In this document: positions 32,159 through 41,062 of the stretch, piece by piece
Layout of the letters: each line of letters starts with the position of its first letter
Position numbering within the stretch: position 1 is the stretch's first letter
Assembly (NCBI GenBank): GCA_937899245.1
Contig: CALDKB010000006.1
Span: 71,909 to 135,908 of the forward strand
Direction: 5' to 3'
Source of the DNA: an uncultured Bacteroidales bacterium
GTDB lineage: Bacteria; Bacteroidota; Bacteroidia; Bacteroidales; ML635J-15
DNA: 64,000 bases
Made by a program: the position numbers and the translations under genes
The notes under the pieces: model-generated
Database searches by the model: none
Told to the model about the DNA's origin: nothing
The model's input: the letters and a program-made list of their open reading frames with translations, nothing else

Positions 32159-34015
32159 ATGAGTGACAAACAAAAGAAAATCGTAGAACTCGACGAGGTG
32201 GTACTAAAGTTCGCCGGTGACTCTGGCGACGGAATGCAGCTGACAGGAACTCAGTTTTCTGATGCTTCAGCTTCATTTGGAAACGAATTATTAACATTCC
32301 CCGACTATCCAGCAGAAATTAGAGCTCCTCAAGGAACTGTAGCTGGTGTTTCTGGTTTCCAGGTACATATCGGTGCTAAGGAAGTACAGACTCCAGGCGA
32401 TTTGGCAGACGTGCTTATCGCAATGAATCCTGCAGCCTTGAAGACCAACATGAAATGGGTAAAGCCGGGTGCTACTATTATAGTTGACGTTGACAGTTTT
32501 GACGAAAAGCATTGCGAAAAGGCTGGATATTCATACGATCCATTGCAGAGCGATGACTTGGATTCTTTCACTGTTATAAAAGCTCCGATAACTTCGTTGT
32601 CGCGTTCAACGGTTAGCGATCTAAATTTAGGTATTGATGTTAAGACTGCCGACAAGACTCGTAACCAGTTTGTTATGGGTATGTTGATTTGGTTGTTCAA
32701 CCGCGATATGGGCGCTGAAGAGGAATTCTTGAAGAAGAAATTCGCCAAGAAGCCGGCATTGATTGAACCGAACATTGCTGTTTTGCATGCTGGATACAAT
32801 TATGCCGACACTTTGGAAGCTATTGCTACACAGTACTATGTAAAGCCAGTTGAAGGCAAGAAGGGTACTTTCCGCCAGATTACAGGTAACACTGCTACTG
32901 CATGGGGCTTGATGGCTGGTGCTGAAAAGGCAGGTTTGAAACTATTCCTTGGTTCTTATCCTATCACTCCGGCTTCTGATATCCTTCACGAACTTTGTAA
33001 ACACAAACATTTGGGTATTAAGACTTTCCAGGCAGAAGATGAAATCGCTGGTATTTGTACTGCTATCGGCGCAAGCTTCGGCGGTAATCTCGGTGTAACT
33101 TCTACATCTGGTCCTGGTCTTGCTCTTAAGACCGAAGCTGCCGGCTTGGCTGTTATTACCGAATTGCCATTGGTAATCGTTGACGTTCAGCGTGGTGGTC
33201 CTTCTACTGGTTTGCCTACTAAGACCGAACAGAGCGACTTGCTTCAGGCAATCCACGGTCGTCATGGCGAATCTCCAATGCCTGTAATCGCAGCATCTAC
33301 TCCTGGTAACTGCTTTAACTTCGCATACGAAGCTTGCCGTATTGCTGTCGAACACATGACTCCAATCATCCTTTTGACCGACGGTTATCTTGCTAACGGT
33401 ACCGAATTGTGGGAAATACCTAACTATGCTGGAATGCCAAAGATCAATCCTCCATTTGTAAAGGATAATGACCCAGAATATCAACCATACAAGCGTAATC
33501 CTGAAAAACTTAACCGTATGTGGGCTTTGCCAGGTCAGAAAGGCTTGGAACACAGAATCGGCGGTTTGGAGAAATCTGATGTTTATGGCGATGTTTCTCA
33601 CGATCCAATGAACCACCAGATCATGACTAACTACCGTGCCGAAAAGGTTGCTCGCATTGCTAACGATATTCCTGAACAGGAAATCATCGGCAACCAGAAT
33701 GGCGGCGAACTCCTAGTAATAGGTTGGGGTGGTACTTTCGGTGCATTGAACATGGCTGTTAAGGAATTGCGCGAGGAAGGTTACGATATCAGCTTGGCTC
33801 ATTTCAACTACATTTTCCCGTTGCCAAAGAATACGGAAGACGTTTTGAAGAAGTTCAACAAGCGCATTGTTTGTGAATTGAACCTCGGTCAGTTTGCTGA
33901 TTACTTGCGTACTCAGTTCCCGCAGTATCCTTACGAACAGTTCAACAAGGTTCAGGGCTTGCCGTTCTTTATTAGTGAATTGAAAGAAAGATTTAAACAA
34001 ATTTTAGATAAATAA
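32159..34015 (+). CDS. korA: 2-oxoglutarate:ferredoxin oxidoreductase, subunit alpha (gamma-alpha fusion)
   Basis: 618-residue 2-oxoacid:acceptor oxidoreductase subunit. The N-terminal 200 residues are the gamma-type domain (LKFAGDSGDGMQLTGT), fused to the alpha domain (GSYPITPASDILHEL, FQAEDEIAGICTAIGASFGG, TSTSGPGLALKTEA). With the beta subunit it converts 2-oxoglutarate and CoA to succinyl-CoA with reduction of ferredoxin, an anaerobic TCA-type step. Assignment to the 2-oxoglutarate enzyme rather than another 2-oxoacid enzyme rests on the two-subunit layout typical of Bacteroidota. The stop is followed after five bases by korB. Confidence 0.92.
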   Translation: MSDKQKKIVELDEVVLKFAGDSGDGMQLTGTQFSDASASFGNELLTFPDYPAEIRAPQGTVAGVSGFQVHIGAKEVQTPGDLADVLIAMNPAALKTNMKWVKPGATIIVDVDSFDEKHCEKAGYSYDPLQSDDLDSFTVIKAPITSLSRSTVSDLNLGIDVKTADKTRNQFVMGMLIWLFNRDMGAEEEFLKKKFAKKPALIEPNIAVLHAGYNYADTLEAIATQYYVKPVEGKKGTFRQITGNTATAWGLMAGAEKAGLKLFLGSYPITPASDILHELCKHKHLGIKTFQAEDEIAGICTAIGASFGGNLGVTSTSGPGLALKTEAAGLAVITELPLVIVDVQRGGPSTGLPTKTEQSDLLQAIHGRHGESPMPVIAASTPGNCFNFAYEACRIAVEHMTPIILLTDGYLANGTELWEIPNYAGMPKINPPFVKDNDPEYQPYKRNPEKLNRMWALPGQKGLEHRIGGLEKSDVYGDVSHDPMNHQIMTNYRAEKVARIANDIPEQEIIGNQNGGELLVIGWGGTFGALNMAVKELREEGYDISLAHFNYIFPLPKNTEDVLKKFNKRIVCELNLGQFADYLRTQFPQYPYEQFNKVQGLPFFISELKERFKQILDK

Positions 34016-34020
34016 TAGTT

Positions 34021-35025
34021 ATGGAAGAAGTAAAACTTACAAGAGAAGACTTTCAGACCGCAGGTCCAGTAAAATGGTGTGCAGGTTGTGGTAGTTATTC
34101 AATTTTGGCAGCAGTACAGAACGCACTTCCACAGATTGGTGTTCCAAAGGAAAAGATCGTTTTTGTATCAGGTATCGGCTGTTCGTCAAGATTCCCGTAC
34201 TATATGAAGACTTACGGCTTCCATACATTGCACGGAAGAGGTGCTGCTATTGCATCTGGTCTTAAGTCTGCTCGTCCAGACCTTAACGTTTGGTTGACTA
34301 CTGGCGACGGCGATTCAATGGCTATCGGTGGAAACCACTTCATCCACTTGATTCGTAGAAATATCGATATCAATGTTTTGGTATTCAACAATAAGATTTA
34401 TGGTTTGACCAAAGGCCAATATTCTCCAACTACTCCTTACGGTTCAATCACAAAGTCTTCGCCAGACGGAACAATCGAAAATCCTTTCAAGCCAGGTGAA
34501 CTTGTTATCGGTGCAGAAGGTAATTTCTTCGCAAGAGTTATCGACAAGGAACCACGCAACCTTGAAAAGACTTTGATTGCTGCTAATGCACATAAGGGCG
34601 CATCTGTAGTAGAAGTATTGCAGAACTGCGTTATCTTCAACGATAAGATTCACGAAAGCATTGTAGGCAAGGACGTTCGCGATGATAACGTTGTAATGCT
34701 TGAACAGGGTAAACCAATGATCTTCGGTAAGGAACACAATAAGGGCCTCGTTCTCGAAGGTGCAGACATTAAGGTTGTTACAATCGGTGAAAATGGTATT
34801 ACTGAAAAGGATATCCTCGTTCACGATGCTACCACAAAGAACCCGAGCGTACATTACTTGCTTGCAAAGATGACTTACCCGTTGGCAATCGGTGTTATCC
34901 GTAGCGTCGAAGATTCTACATACGAAACCAAGTTGCAGGAACAGGTCGACAATGCTATGGCAACGACAAAGATTAAGACTGTTGACCAGTTGCTTCACAG
35001 CGGACAGATTTTTGAAATTAAGTAA
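34021..35025 (+). CDS. korB: 2-oxoglutarate:ferredoxin oxidoreductase, subunit beta
   Basis: 334-residue thiamine-diphosphate-binding subunit. It starts with VKWCAGCGSYSIL and contains SGIGCSSRFPYYM, HGRGAAIASGLK and the ThDP motif GDGDSMAIGGNHFIHLIRRN ending in VFNN. NKIYGLTKGQ and SPTT are typical of the family. Works with KorA; the five-base gap and shared promoter indicate an operon. A rho-independent terminator follows at 35045. Confidence 0.94.
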   Translation: MEEVKLTREDFQTAGPVKWCAGCGSYSILAAVQNALPQIGVPKEKIVFVSGIGCSSRFPYYMKTYGFHTLHGRGAAIASGLKSARPDLNVWLTTGDGDSMAIGGNHFIHLIRRNIDINVLVFNNKIYGLTKGQYSPTTPYGSITKSSPDGTIENPFKPGELVIGAEGNFFARVIDKEPRNLEKTLIAANAHKGASVVEVLQNCVIFNDKIHESIVGKDVRDDNVVMLEQGKPMIFGKEHNKGLVLEGADIKVVTIGENGITEKDILVHDATTKNPSVHYLLAKMTYPLAIGVIRSVEDSTYETKLQEQVDNAMATTKIKTVDQLLHSGQIFEIK

Positions 35026-35044
35026 AAGTTTTTCATAATGAAAG

Positions 35045-35079
35045 AAAAGTCCGGTTTCGAAAAGGAATCGGACTTTTTT
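35045..35079 (+). terminator. Rho-independent terminator after korB
   Basis: AAAAGTCCG pairs with CGGACTTTT, loop of about 15 bases, followed by T residues. 20 bases after the korB stop. Confidence 0.8.
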
Positions 35080-35080
35080 G

Positions 35081-35111
35081 TTGCCAGTTTGCGCAAATCT
35101 GCTTATATTTG
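35081..35111 (+). promoter_or_regulatory. Promoter giving a near-leaderless transcript
   Basis: TTG (35081-35083), 20-base spacer, TATATTTG (35104-35111). The ATG at 35117 follows the -7 box by only five bases, so the expected transcript start is at or next to the start codon. Confidence 0.55.
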
Positions 35112-35116
35112 TTGAC

Positions 35117-36136
35117 ATGAAAAAGATAACTGTCATATTGTTTGTGTTGCTGTTGTTTGCCATGCCTGGTTGTTTTGATGCAGGTAATGGCGGCCGCAGT
35201 TCTGGTAACGATTCATTCAGCTTTGAGGATTTGTTTGGTGATGAAGAGTACGACGAAGGCGAAGATGCTTCGTATCCTGATGGCGTGATTGATGGAGATG
35301 ATTATGATATCGGTGATTTGTACGATGAGCCGGAAGACGAATCTTTTTGGTCGGGCCTTAAGAAAAAAATAGGTGGAATCAATGTATTTACCATAGATGA
35401 CGACATTGCGTTTGGCCGTCAATGTGATGAAGAAATATCATCGTCGCCGTCGGAATATCCGATATTGTCGCGAACAAGATATGCAAGTGTATATCGGTAT
35501 CTGGAAGAAATAAGGGATAACATTCTCAGTTCGGACAAGATAGAAAACAGAGACAATTTCGAGTGGAAACTGACAATAATTGACGACGATGTGCTGAATG
35601 CTTTCGTCACTCCGGGCGGTTACATATATTTTTACACTGGCTTGCTTAAATATACCAAGTCGGAGGCGGAAGTGGCAGGAGTCATGGCTCATGAGATTGC
35701 TCATGCAGACCGCAGGCACAGTACTCAGGCTATGACCAAGGAGTATGGCGTAAGTTTCTTGATTTCAATCGTGGCGGGAATAGTAACAGACGGCGAAGAT
35801 TCGTACATTTCGGATATTGTGCAGACCTTGGCATATAATGGCGCAAGTCTGTCTTTTTCGCGAAAGCATGAGTACGAGGCTGATGAGTATTCTGTAAGAT
35901 ATTTGAATAGCATCCGCAACAAGAGAAACTATCAGCCGACAGCTATTGTAGATTTCTTTGACAGGATGAAGCAGGATAGCTTGACGGAGTCAAACGGACA
36001 TTTTGAGTTTCTTATGACACATCCGTATGACGATAACCGTAAGGAAAATATTTATAAGATATGGAATTCACTCGGTTCGCCAAAAGGTATGCGGTTCGAA
36101 AATAACCATGAGGCAATTGTTTCCATGCTACCGTAA
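35117..36136 (+). CDS. M48-family metalloprotease lipoprotein
   Basis: A 339-residue predicted lipoprotein (KITVILFVLLLFAMPGC) with an acidic linker and an M48 zinc-protease domain. HEIAH (residues 192-196) holds two zinc ligands and the catalytic Glu; EYEADEYS further on provides the third ligand. Relatives include BepA-like periplasmic proteases involved in outer-membrane protein quality control. The start at 35117 is chosen because it opens a perfect lipoprotein signal; the upstream frame to 35078 would include the promoter. Likely located in the periplasm, membrane-anchored. Confidence 0.88.
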   Translation: MKKITVILFVLLLFAMPGCFDAGNGGRSSGNDSFSFEDLFGDEEYDEGEDASYPDGVIDGDDYDIGDLYDEPEDESFWSGLKKKIGGINVFTIDDDIAFGRQCDEEISSSPSEYPILSRTRYASVYRYLEEIRDNILSSDKIENRDNFEWKLTIIDDDVLNAFVTPGGYIYFYTGLLKYTKSEAEVAGVMAHEIAHADRRHSTQAMTKEYGVSFLISIVAGIVTDGEDSYISDIVQTLAYNGASLSFSRKHEYEADEYSVRYLNSIRNKRNYQPTAIVDFFDRMKQDSLTESNGHFEFLMTHPYDDNRKENIYKIWNSLGSPKGMRFENNHEAIVSMLP

Positions 36137-36177
36137 ATAAAAATCATTAAATATTTATTGCGAAACAATATTCGTGT

Positions 36178-36185
36178 TAATTTTG
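36178..36185 (+). promoter_or_regulatory. -7 box TAATTTTG for ridA
   Basis: TAATTTTG lies 26 bases before the ATG at 36212, with a TTG at 36158-36160 (spacer 17). It is inside the longer open frame starting at 36158, which argues against that start. Confidence 0.55.
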
Positions 36186-36211
36186 TGGCAAACTTTAAAA
36201 CACATAACAAA

Positions 36212-36586
36212 ATGAAAAAAGCTATTCATTCAGACAATGCACCGGCAGCTATCGGTCCATATAGCCAGGCCATCGAAGCTAACGGTATGATATTCATTTC
36301 TGGTCAGTTGCCAATTGATCCTGCAACAGGAACAATGCCGGAAGGCGTTACAGCACAGACAGAACAGAGCATGAAGAACCTTGAAGCAATCCTTAAGGCT
36401 GCTGGTTGTACTTTCGACAACGTAGTAAAGTCAACCTGCTATCTTGCAGACATGAGCTATTTTGCAGACATGAACGCTGTTTACGGAAAGTATTTCACAT
36501 CTAACTATCCGGCAAGAGCAGCTTTCGCAGTAAAGGAACTCCCAAAGAAAGCCCTTGTTGAAATTGAAATGATTGCTGCAAAGTAG
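36212..36586 (+). CDS. ridA: RidA family enamine/imine deaminase
   Basis: A 124-residue protein from the ATG at 36212. Family landmarks are IGPYSQAIEANGMIFISGQLPIDP near the N-terminus, NLEAILKAAG in the middle and YPARAAFAVKELPKKALVEIE at the end, including the Arg that binds the substrate carboxylate. RidA deaminates reactive enamine/imine intermediates such as 2-aminoacrylate produced by PLP enzymes. The upstream frame is rejected because it contains the -7 box. Confidence 0.93.
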   Translation: MKKAIHSDNAPAAIGPYSQAIEANGMIFISGQLPIDPATGTMPEGVTAQTEQSMKNLEAILKAAGCTFDNVVKSTCYLADMSYFADMNAVYGKYFTSNYPARAAFAVKELPKKALVEIEMIAAK

Positions 36587-36613
36587 TCGATTGTCTAATT
36601 TAACTTTTGAGCT

Positions 36614-37762
36614 TTGAAAATTTATTTAGCATCCAGCGACGACAGCGACGTCCCTCCGTCGTCTGCCGCCGTTGATTCGTTTGTCGGTCGATTCAATTTG
36701 TCGCCTGACGTATTTGTAGATAGCAATCCTGATGTAATCTGGTTTTTGTCAGGAGGTTCCGAGCATAAGGTGCTCGACAGGATCGAATCTAAGAACAGAT
36801 ATTGTTTTCTAGCATCACGTAACAATAATTCGTGGGCCGCCGCTATCGAGGTTAAGGCATTCCTTAACGAAAAGGGTATCAATACAAAACTTTTTGATGT
36901 AGATAAGCTTACCAGTTTGGAAGAGCTGGAAAGCTATCTGGAACATCCAAAATCTGATGTGCCGGTTAAGGTCGGTCTTATCGGCGGTGTGTCGGATTGG
37001 CTGGTCGCCAGTACTCCAGAAGAAGAACTATTGAAGGAAGTGCTCGACATCGAGCTTGTTAATTTTACATGGGAAGAAGTACTTGCTTTGCCTGAAGGTG
37101 ATGATTTCTGTCATTATGCCGAAAGTTTCGGACACTTCGGACATGAAAGCTATCAGTCGGAACTGTCCCTCGTAAAGAAACTCGACACTTTGATAAAATG
37201 CAATTGCCTTGATGCAATTACTGTCGCCTGTTTCGATTTGATAGGTCATGTCGGTAATACTGTGTGCCTGCCTGTAGCTGCTATGAATGCGTATGGTTTC
37301 CCTACAACTTGTGAAGGCGACTTGTGTTCGGCAGCAATGATGATTGTAGTAAAGCGATTGACTGGCAAGATTCCATGGATGGCAAATTTGAGCTATGCCG
37401 ACAAGAATGGTGTTGTGTTCTCGCATTGTACAATTCAGGAAAACATGCTCTCGAAGATGGAAGTAACCACTCATTACGAATCGGGTAAGAATGCTGCAAT
37501 TAAAGGCGAGCTGAAAAAACAAGAAGTTACTATTTGCCGTATTGACAGCAAGTTGGAAAACTGCTTCCTGACTTTGGGCGAGATTGTTGACAATTACAGT
37601 TCGCCAATGGCTTGCAGAACTCAGGCTTTTGTCAAGATGTCGTCGAAAAGCTTATTCCTGTTGAGGGAATTCCCGTTGGGCAACCATCATTTGATTATTC
37701 CTGGCGACTGCACTGACATTATCGCAGAATACTTTACAAATCACGGATTTAGAATAGTATAA
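36614..37762 (+). CDS. L-fucose/L-arabinose isomerase-like protein
   Basis: A 382-residue protein that I place with the L-fucose/L-arabinose isomerase-like fold. GLIGGVSDWLVAS, a central DAITVACFDLIGHVGNTVCLPVAAMNA, TTCEGDLCSAAMMIV and a C-terminal beta domain ending GNHHLIIPGD are seen in such distant relatives. It is shorter than true FucI (about 590), and no sugar operon surrounds it, so the substrate is unknown. The start appears to be TTG at 36614: the frame has no ATG until far inside the protein. It follows ridA by 27 bases and is probably cotranscribed with it. Confidence 0.6.
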   Translation: MKIYLASSDDSDVPPSSAAVDSFVGRFNLSPDVFVDSNPDVIWFLSGGSEHKVLDRIESKNRYCFLASRNNNSWAAAIEVKAFLNEKGINTKLFDVDKLTSLEELESYLEHPKSDVPVKVGLIGGVSDWLVASTPEEELLKEVLDIELVNFTWEEVLALPEGDDFCHYAESFGHFGHESYQSELSLVKKLDTLIKCNCLDAITVACFDLIGHVGNTVCLPVAAMNAYGFPTTCEGDLCSAAMMIVVKRLTGKIPWMANLSYADKNGVVFSHCTIQENMLSKMEVTTHYESGKNAAIKGELKKQEVTICRIDSKLENCFLTLGEIVDNYSSPMACRTQAFVKMSSKSLFLLREFPLGNHHLIIPGDCTDIIAEYFTNHGFRIV

Positions 37763-37773
37763 TTTATGCGTGG

Positions 37774-37829
37774 CAAATACCATTCCCCGGATTCTGAATC
37801 AAGTTCAGAATGACGGAAAATGGTATTTG
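37774..37829. terminator. Long two-part hairpin after the isomerase-like gene
   Basis: An outer 11-bp stem, CAAATACCATT/AATGGTATTTG, encloses an inner 8-bp stem, ATTCTGAA/TTCAGAAT. The inner word belongs to the common 'gattctgaatcaagttcagaatgacg' repeat type. It is followed by a pyrimidine-rich run and may terminate transcription. Confidence 0.6.
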
Positions 37830-37904
37830 TCTTCTTTTTGTATGTGAATATGTGATGTCTTAATGATAAAATTTTACTAAAATTGCAATCAAAATATATG
37901 TAAT

Positions 37905-40187
37905 ATGAAGAAAATAATTGTTGTTATTGTTGCCGTTTTGCTTGCACAGATTTCTGTGGCAACACCGGGTTGCTATTGGGTTTTCTTTACCGATAAGGCA
38001 AATACAAGTTTTGATCCTTACAAGTATTTTGACTCGAAGGCGATAGAACGTCGCGAGAAGCAAGGTCTGCCGTTATACGACATTTCCGATTATCCGTTGA
38101 ATTCCGATTATGTGGATGCAGTTTCGGCGCTTTCGGAAGAAGTAGTCGGCGAGACGCGTTGGTTCAATGGTCTGGGCGTTATGGCAGAACGCGAGAACAT
38201 TGAGAAGATTAAATCTTTGCCGTTTGTCGCATCGGTGGTTGAGATTGCCGGAGAAATGATTGTCGCAAAATATTCGGGAACGGAAATGGATGAATTCTGT
38301 GACGACAGTTTCGACATGGAAATGTTAAAGCCAGAGTTGCTGCCTCAGCTACTTCGTATGCATGGCGAATTGTTCTCCGAAAAAAACATTGATGGTAAAG
38401 GCGTCAGGATTGCAGTATTTGACGGCGGTTTCCCCAATGTTGACAAACACGAGTTTTTTAAGCACCTTCGCGACAATAACCAGATAGTGAAAACATGGAA
38501 TTTCCCTAACAAGAAGGAATATGTATACGGTTGGAGCTCGCATGGGACAATGACATTGAGTTGTATAGCCGGAGTGTATACGACAATGAATCGCATATTC
38601 AAAGTCGGCCTGGCAACGGGCGCAGAATTCCTTTTGGCGCGTACCGAAGTCGACCCTGAACCTTTCAAGGAGGAAATTTGGTGGACGCAGGCAATGGAGT
38701 GGGCAGACCAGAATGGCGCCGATATTATCAGCAGTTCGTTGGGCTATGGTAAAGACCGTTATTACACAAAGGATATGGATGGAACTTCGTTTGTCGCCAA
38801 GGCGGCAAATATGGCTGCTCGCAAGGGAATGCTAGTATGCAATTCGATGGGTAATGAAGCCGATGATAAGTCGTGGCGTGTGCTAATAACACCGGCAGAT
38901 GCCGACAGTGTTATTTCCGTGGGCGGAATAGATGGTTCGTTGGAAAAATACCGCCATATAGATTTTTCATCTTATGGACCGACTGCTGATGGTCGTAGAA
39001 AACCAAATGTAGTTGCTTTCGGACATGCGTATGTTGCTAATCCTAAAGGTGATATAACATCGGCATATGGAACTTCATTTTCTTGCCCGCTTGTAGCTGG
39101 GTTCTGCGCTTGTGCATGGCAGACGAATAGGGGACTGACGGCTATGCAGCTGAAGGATGAAATTGAAAAGTCGGGAGATCTATATCCGTATTTCGACTAC
39201 GCTCTTGGTTATGGCGTGCCGCAGGCCAGATATTTTACAGGTGAGTTGGTGCCAGTTTCTGAACCAACATTTGATTTTGAATCGACTGGTAATACTTTGA
39301 ATATAAAGTTAAAGTCATTTGATGAGAATCGTGAGGTGTTCTATAATATAATGCGCGATGATGGCCGGTTGTTCTATTACGAGCATCTTGAGGCAAATGC
39401 AGATGGAGAAATAAGCATACGTAATATTAAGGATTATCCATATTCAACCGTGAACGTATATTATCATGGTTATGTTGGTTCGTTCAAGAATAACGAGGTT
39501 GTTGATGGTCGCGACTCGTATTCCAGTCTGCCGGTAGTTGGCGCCGACGGATGTTCCAAGCAGATGTACCGGTCAAACTACAATACGACACATGACTACA
39601 AAAAACCTAAGAAAATGCGTTTCCTTGTGATGGTGGATGCCGGTTTTGCAGGATTTAAGACTTTTGAAGCTACGACAAACAAGCAGAAGTCTACATATTC
39701 GGCGTTGCTAGGATTCCAATGGGAGGCAAGCAAGAAATATTACCTTGGTGCGGCACTCGGAATGGGTTGCGACGACTACTGGGGAACAGACCTTGTCGGC
39801 GTTCAATATTCAAATGTAAAACGCGAAAGATTCCGCACTTCAAATCTTTGCCTTGAATTGTTCCAGCGTGTAAAAATGGTAAGCGGTGGCTTGTTGAGCA
39901 ATGGTTTCACCTGGGATTTGGGAATTTTCGGCGGATGGAATTTCGAAAACCGTCATGTTGTTATACAGGATGCCTTGTCGTCAGATTATGCAAAGACTCG
40001 CCTGACAAATAAAGGATATAATTTTGTAAATCCTTTGCAGTGGGGCGTGAAGACTGCCTTGACCTATGATATTGTTTCCGTATATGCGAAATTGCGTGTT
40101 TCTGATCTGCTAAAAGGTTCGTATGCAGGACAATATGACGACTTTATGAAATTTGAAATAGGTATGCAGTTGATAATACCGTTCTAG
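37905..40187 (+). CDS. Subtilisin-like (S8) protease with a C-terminal beta-barrel-like domain
   Basis: 760 residues: signal peptide (about 1-19), propeptide-like region, then an S8 domain with Asp173 (RIAVFDGGF), His213 (SSHGTM) and Ser391 (GTSFSCPLVAG). Instead of a T9SS sorting domain, residues from about 570 form amphipathic beta-strands (MRFLVMVDAGFAGF, YLGAALGMGCDDY, LGIFGGWNFENR, VYAKLRVSDLL) and the protein ends in ...FEIGMQLIIPF, with the terminal Phe expected of outer-membrane barrels. I infer an outer-membrane-anchored protease, autotransporter-like in layout. Preceded by a hairpin and followed by a clear terminator, so monocistronic. Confidence 0.82.
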   Translation: MKKIIVVIVAVLLAQISVATPGCYWVFFTDKANTSFDPYKYFDSKAIERREKQGLPLYDISDYPLNSDYVDAVSALSEEVVGETRWFNGLGVMAERENIEKIKSLPFVASVVEIAGEMIVAKYSGTEMDEFCDDSFDMEMLKPELLPQLLRMHGELFSEKNIDGKGVRIAVFDGGFPNVDKHEFFKHLRDNNQIVKTWNFPNKKEYVYGWSSHGTMTLSCIAGVYTTMNRIFKVGLATGAEFLLARTEVDPEPFKEEIWWTQAMEWADQNGADIISSSLGYGKDRYYTKDMDGTSFVAKAANMAARKGMLVCNSMGNEADDKSWRVLITPADADSVISVGGIDGSLEKYRHIDFSSYGPTADGRRKPNVVAFGHAYVANPKGDITSAYGTSFSCPLVAGFCACAWQTNRGLTAMQLKDEIEKSGDLYPYFDYALGYGVPQARYFTGELVPVSEPTFDFESTGNTLNIKLKSFDENREVFYNIMRDDGRLFYYEHLEANADGEISIRNIKDYPYSTVNVYYHGYVGSFKNNEVVDGRDSYSSLPVVGADGCSKQMYRSNYNTTHDYKKPKKMRFLVMVDAGFAGFKTFEATTNKQKSTYSALLGFQWEASKKYYLGAALGMGCDDYWGTDLVGVQYSNVKRERFRTSNLCLELFQRVKMVSGGLLSNGFTWDLGIFGGWNFENRHVVIQDALSSDYAKTRLTNKGYNFVNPLQWGVKTALTYDIVSVYAKLRVSDLLKGSYAGQYDDFMKFEIGMQLIIPF

Positions 40188-40211
40188 GCACAATAAGTTT
40201 GAGAAATATAT

Positions 40212-40236
40212 AAAGGCACTTATGTGCCTTTTTTTG
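40212..40236 (+). terminator. Rho-independent terminator after the S8 protease gene
   Basis: AAGGCAC-ttat-GTGCCTT followed by TTTTT. 24 bases after the stop codon. Confidence 0.85.
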
Positions 40237-40248
40237 TAAGTATTTTTG

Positions 40249-40256
40249 TATTTTTG
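40249..40256 (+). promoter_or_regulatory. -7 box TATTTTTG for lpxH
   Basis: TATTTTTG lies at the very beginning of the longer open frame (40246), so translation must start further down. It fits the TTG at 40276. Confidence 0.5.
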
Positions 40257-40275
40257 CGAGATAAAACAAAAGCAT

Positions 40276-41022
40276 TTGGAACGAGCAAAAACATATTTTG
40301 TGTCAGATGCCCACTTCGGAGCTGACAATTCGACAACATCAGAATATCGTGAGGCGTTGTTCTGCAAGTGGTTGGATACCATAAAGCCGGATGCTGCTGA
40401 ATTGTATCTGCTTGGCGACATTTTTGATTTCTGGTTCGAATATAAATATGTTGTGCCCCGTGGTTTTGTACCCGTTATGGCCAAATTGAAGGAACTGTCT
40501 GATTCAGGTGTCAAGATAGTTTACTTTACCGGCAATCACGACATGTGGGTTTTCGATTATCTTCCAAAAGTGATAAATGCCGAAATTATCCGCAATCCAG
40601 AAGTTCGTACGATAGGCGGTAAGACGTTTTACATGGGACATGGAGATGGTTTGGGGCGTGCCGACCATAAGTACAATGCAATGAAATGGATGTTCCATTG
40701 CCGTTTCTTTCAGTTCCTTTTCAAGTGGATTCATCCAGATTGGGGCTGCAAGATCGCATTATGGTGCTCGAAGACTAGCCGCAAGAAGCATAAATTGTAT
40801 ACGCCTAATTATGAAACCGAATTTCTGGTGAAATATGCAAGGACGGTTTTGGAAACAAGCCATTACGATTTTTTTATTTTCGGGCATAGGCATATTCCAT
40901 ATCAGCATCAGCTTGATGAAAATACATTGTTTACGAACGTAGGCGACTGGCTGTTTAATTTTTCCTATGCTGTTTTTGATGGAGAAAAACTTGATTTGTT
41001 AAAGTTCGATATGGAGAAATGA
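40276..41022 (+). CDS. lpxH: UDP-2,3-diacylglucosamine diphosphatase
   Basis: A calcineurin-like phosphoesterase of about 249 residues that releases lipid X from UDP-2,3-diacylglucosamine in lipid A synthesis. Motifs in order: YFVSDAHFG, LLGDIFDFWFEY, FTGNHDMW, YMGHGDGLG and FIFGHRHIP, the metal-binding set of the LpxH family. No ATG is present near the start; TTG at 40276 (LERAKTYFVSD) is chosen because the -7 box covers 40249-40256. It sits just ahead of lptB, another lipopolysaccharide gene, with separate promoters. Confidence 0.88.
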   Translation: MERAKTYFVSDAHFGADNSTTSEYREALFCKWLDTIKPDAAELYLLGDIFDFWFEYKYVVPRGFVPVMAKLKELSDSGVKIVYFTGNHDMWVFDYLPKVINAEIIRNPEVRTIGGKTFYMGHGDGLGRADHKYNAMKWMFHCRFFQFLFKWIHPDWGCKIALWCSKTSRKKHKLYTPNYETEFLVKYARTVLETSHYDFFIFGHRHIPYQHQLDENTLFTNVGDWLFNFSYAVFDGEKLDLLKFDMEK

Positions 41023-41033
41023 ATGCAATTTAT

Positions 41034-41041
41034 TATTTTTG
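41034..41041 (+). promoter_or_regulatory. -7 box TATTTTTG for lptB
   Basis: Lies 21 bases before the ATG at 41063 and immediately after the lpxH stop. It excludes the upstream in-frame start at 41039. Confidence 0.5.
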
Positions 41042-41062
41042 CATTTACAAAAGGGAAACATT

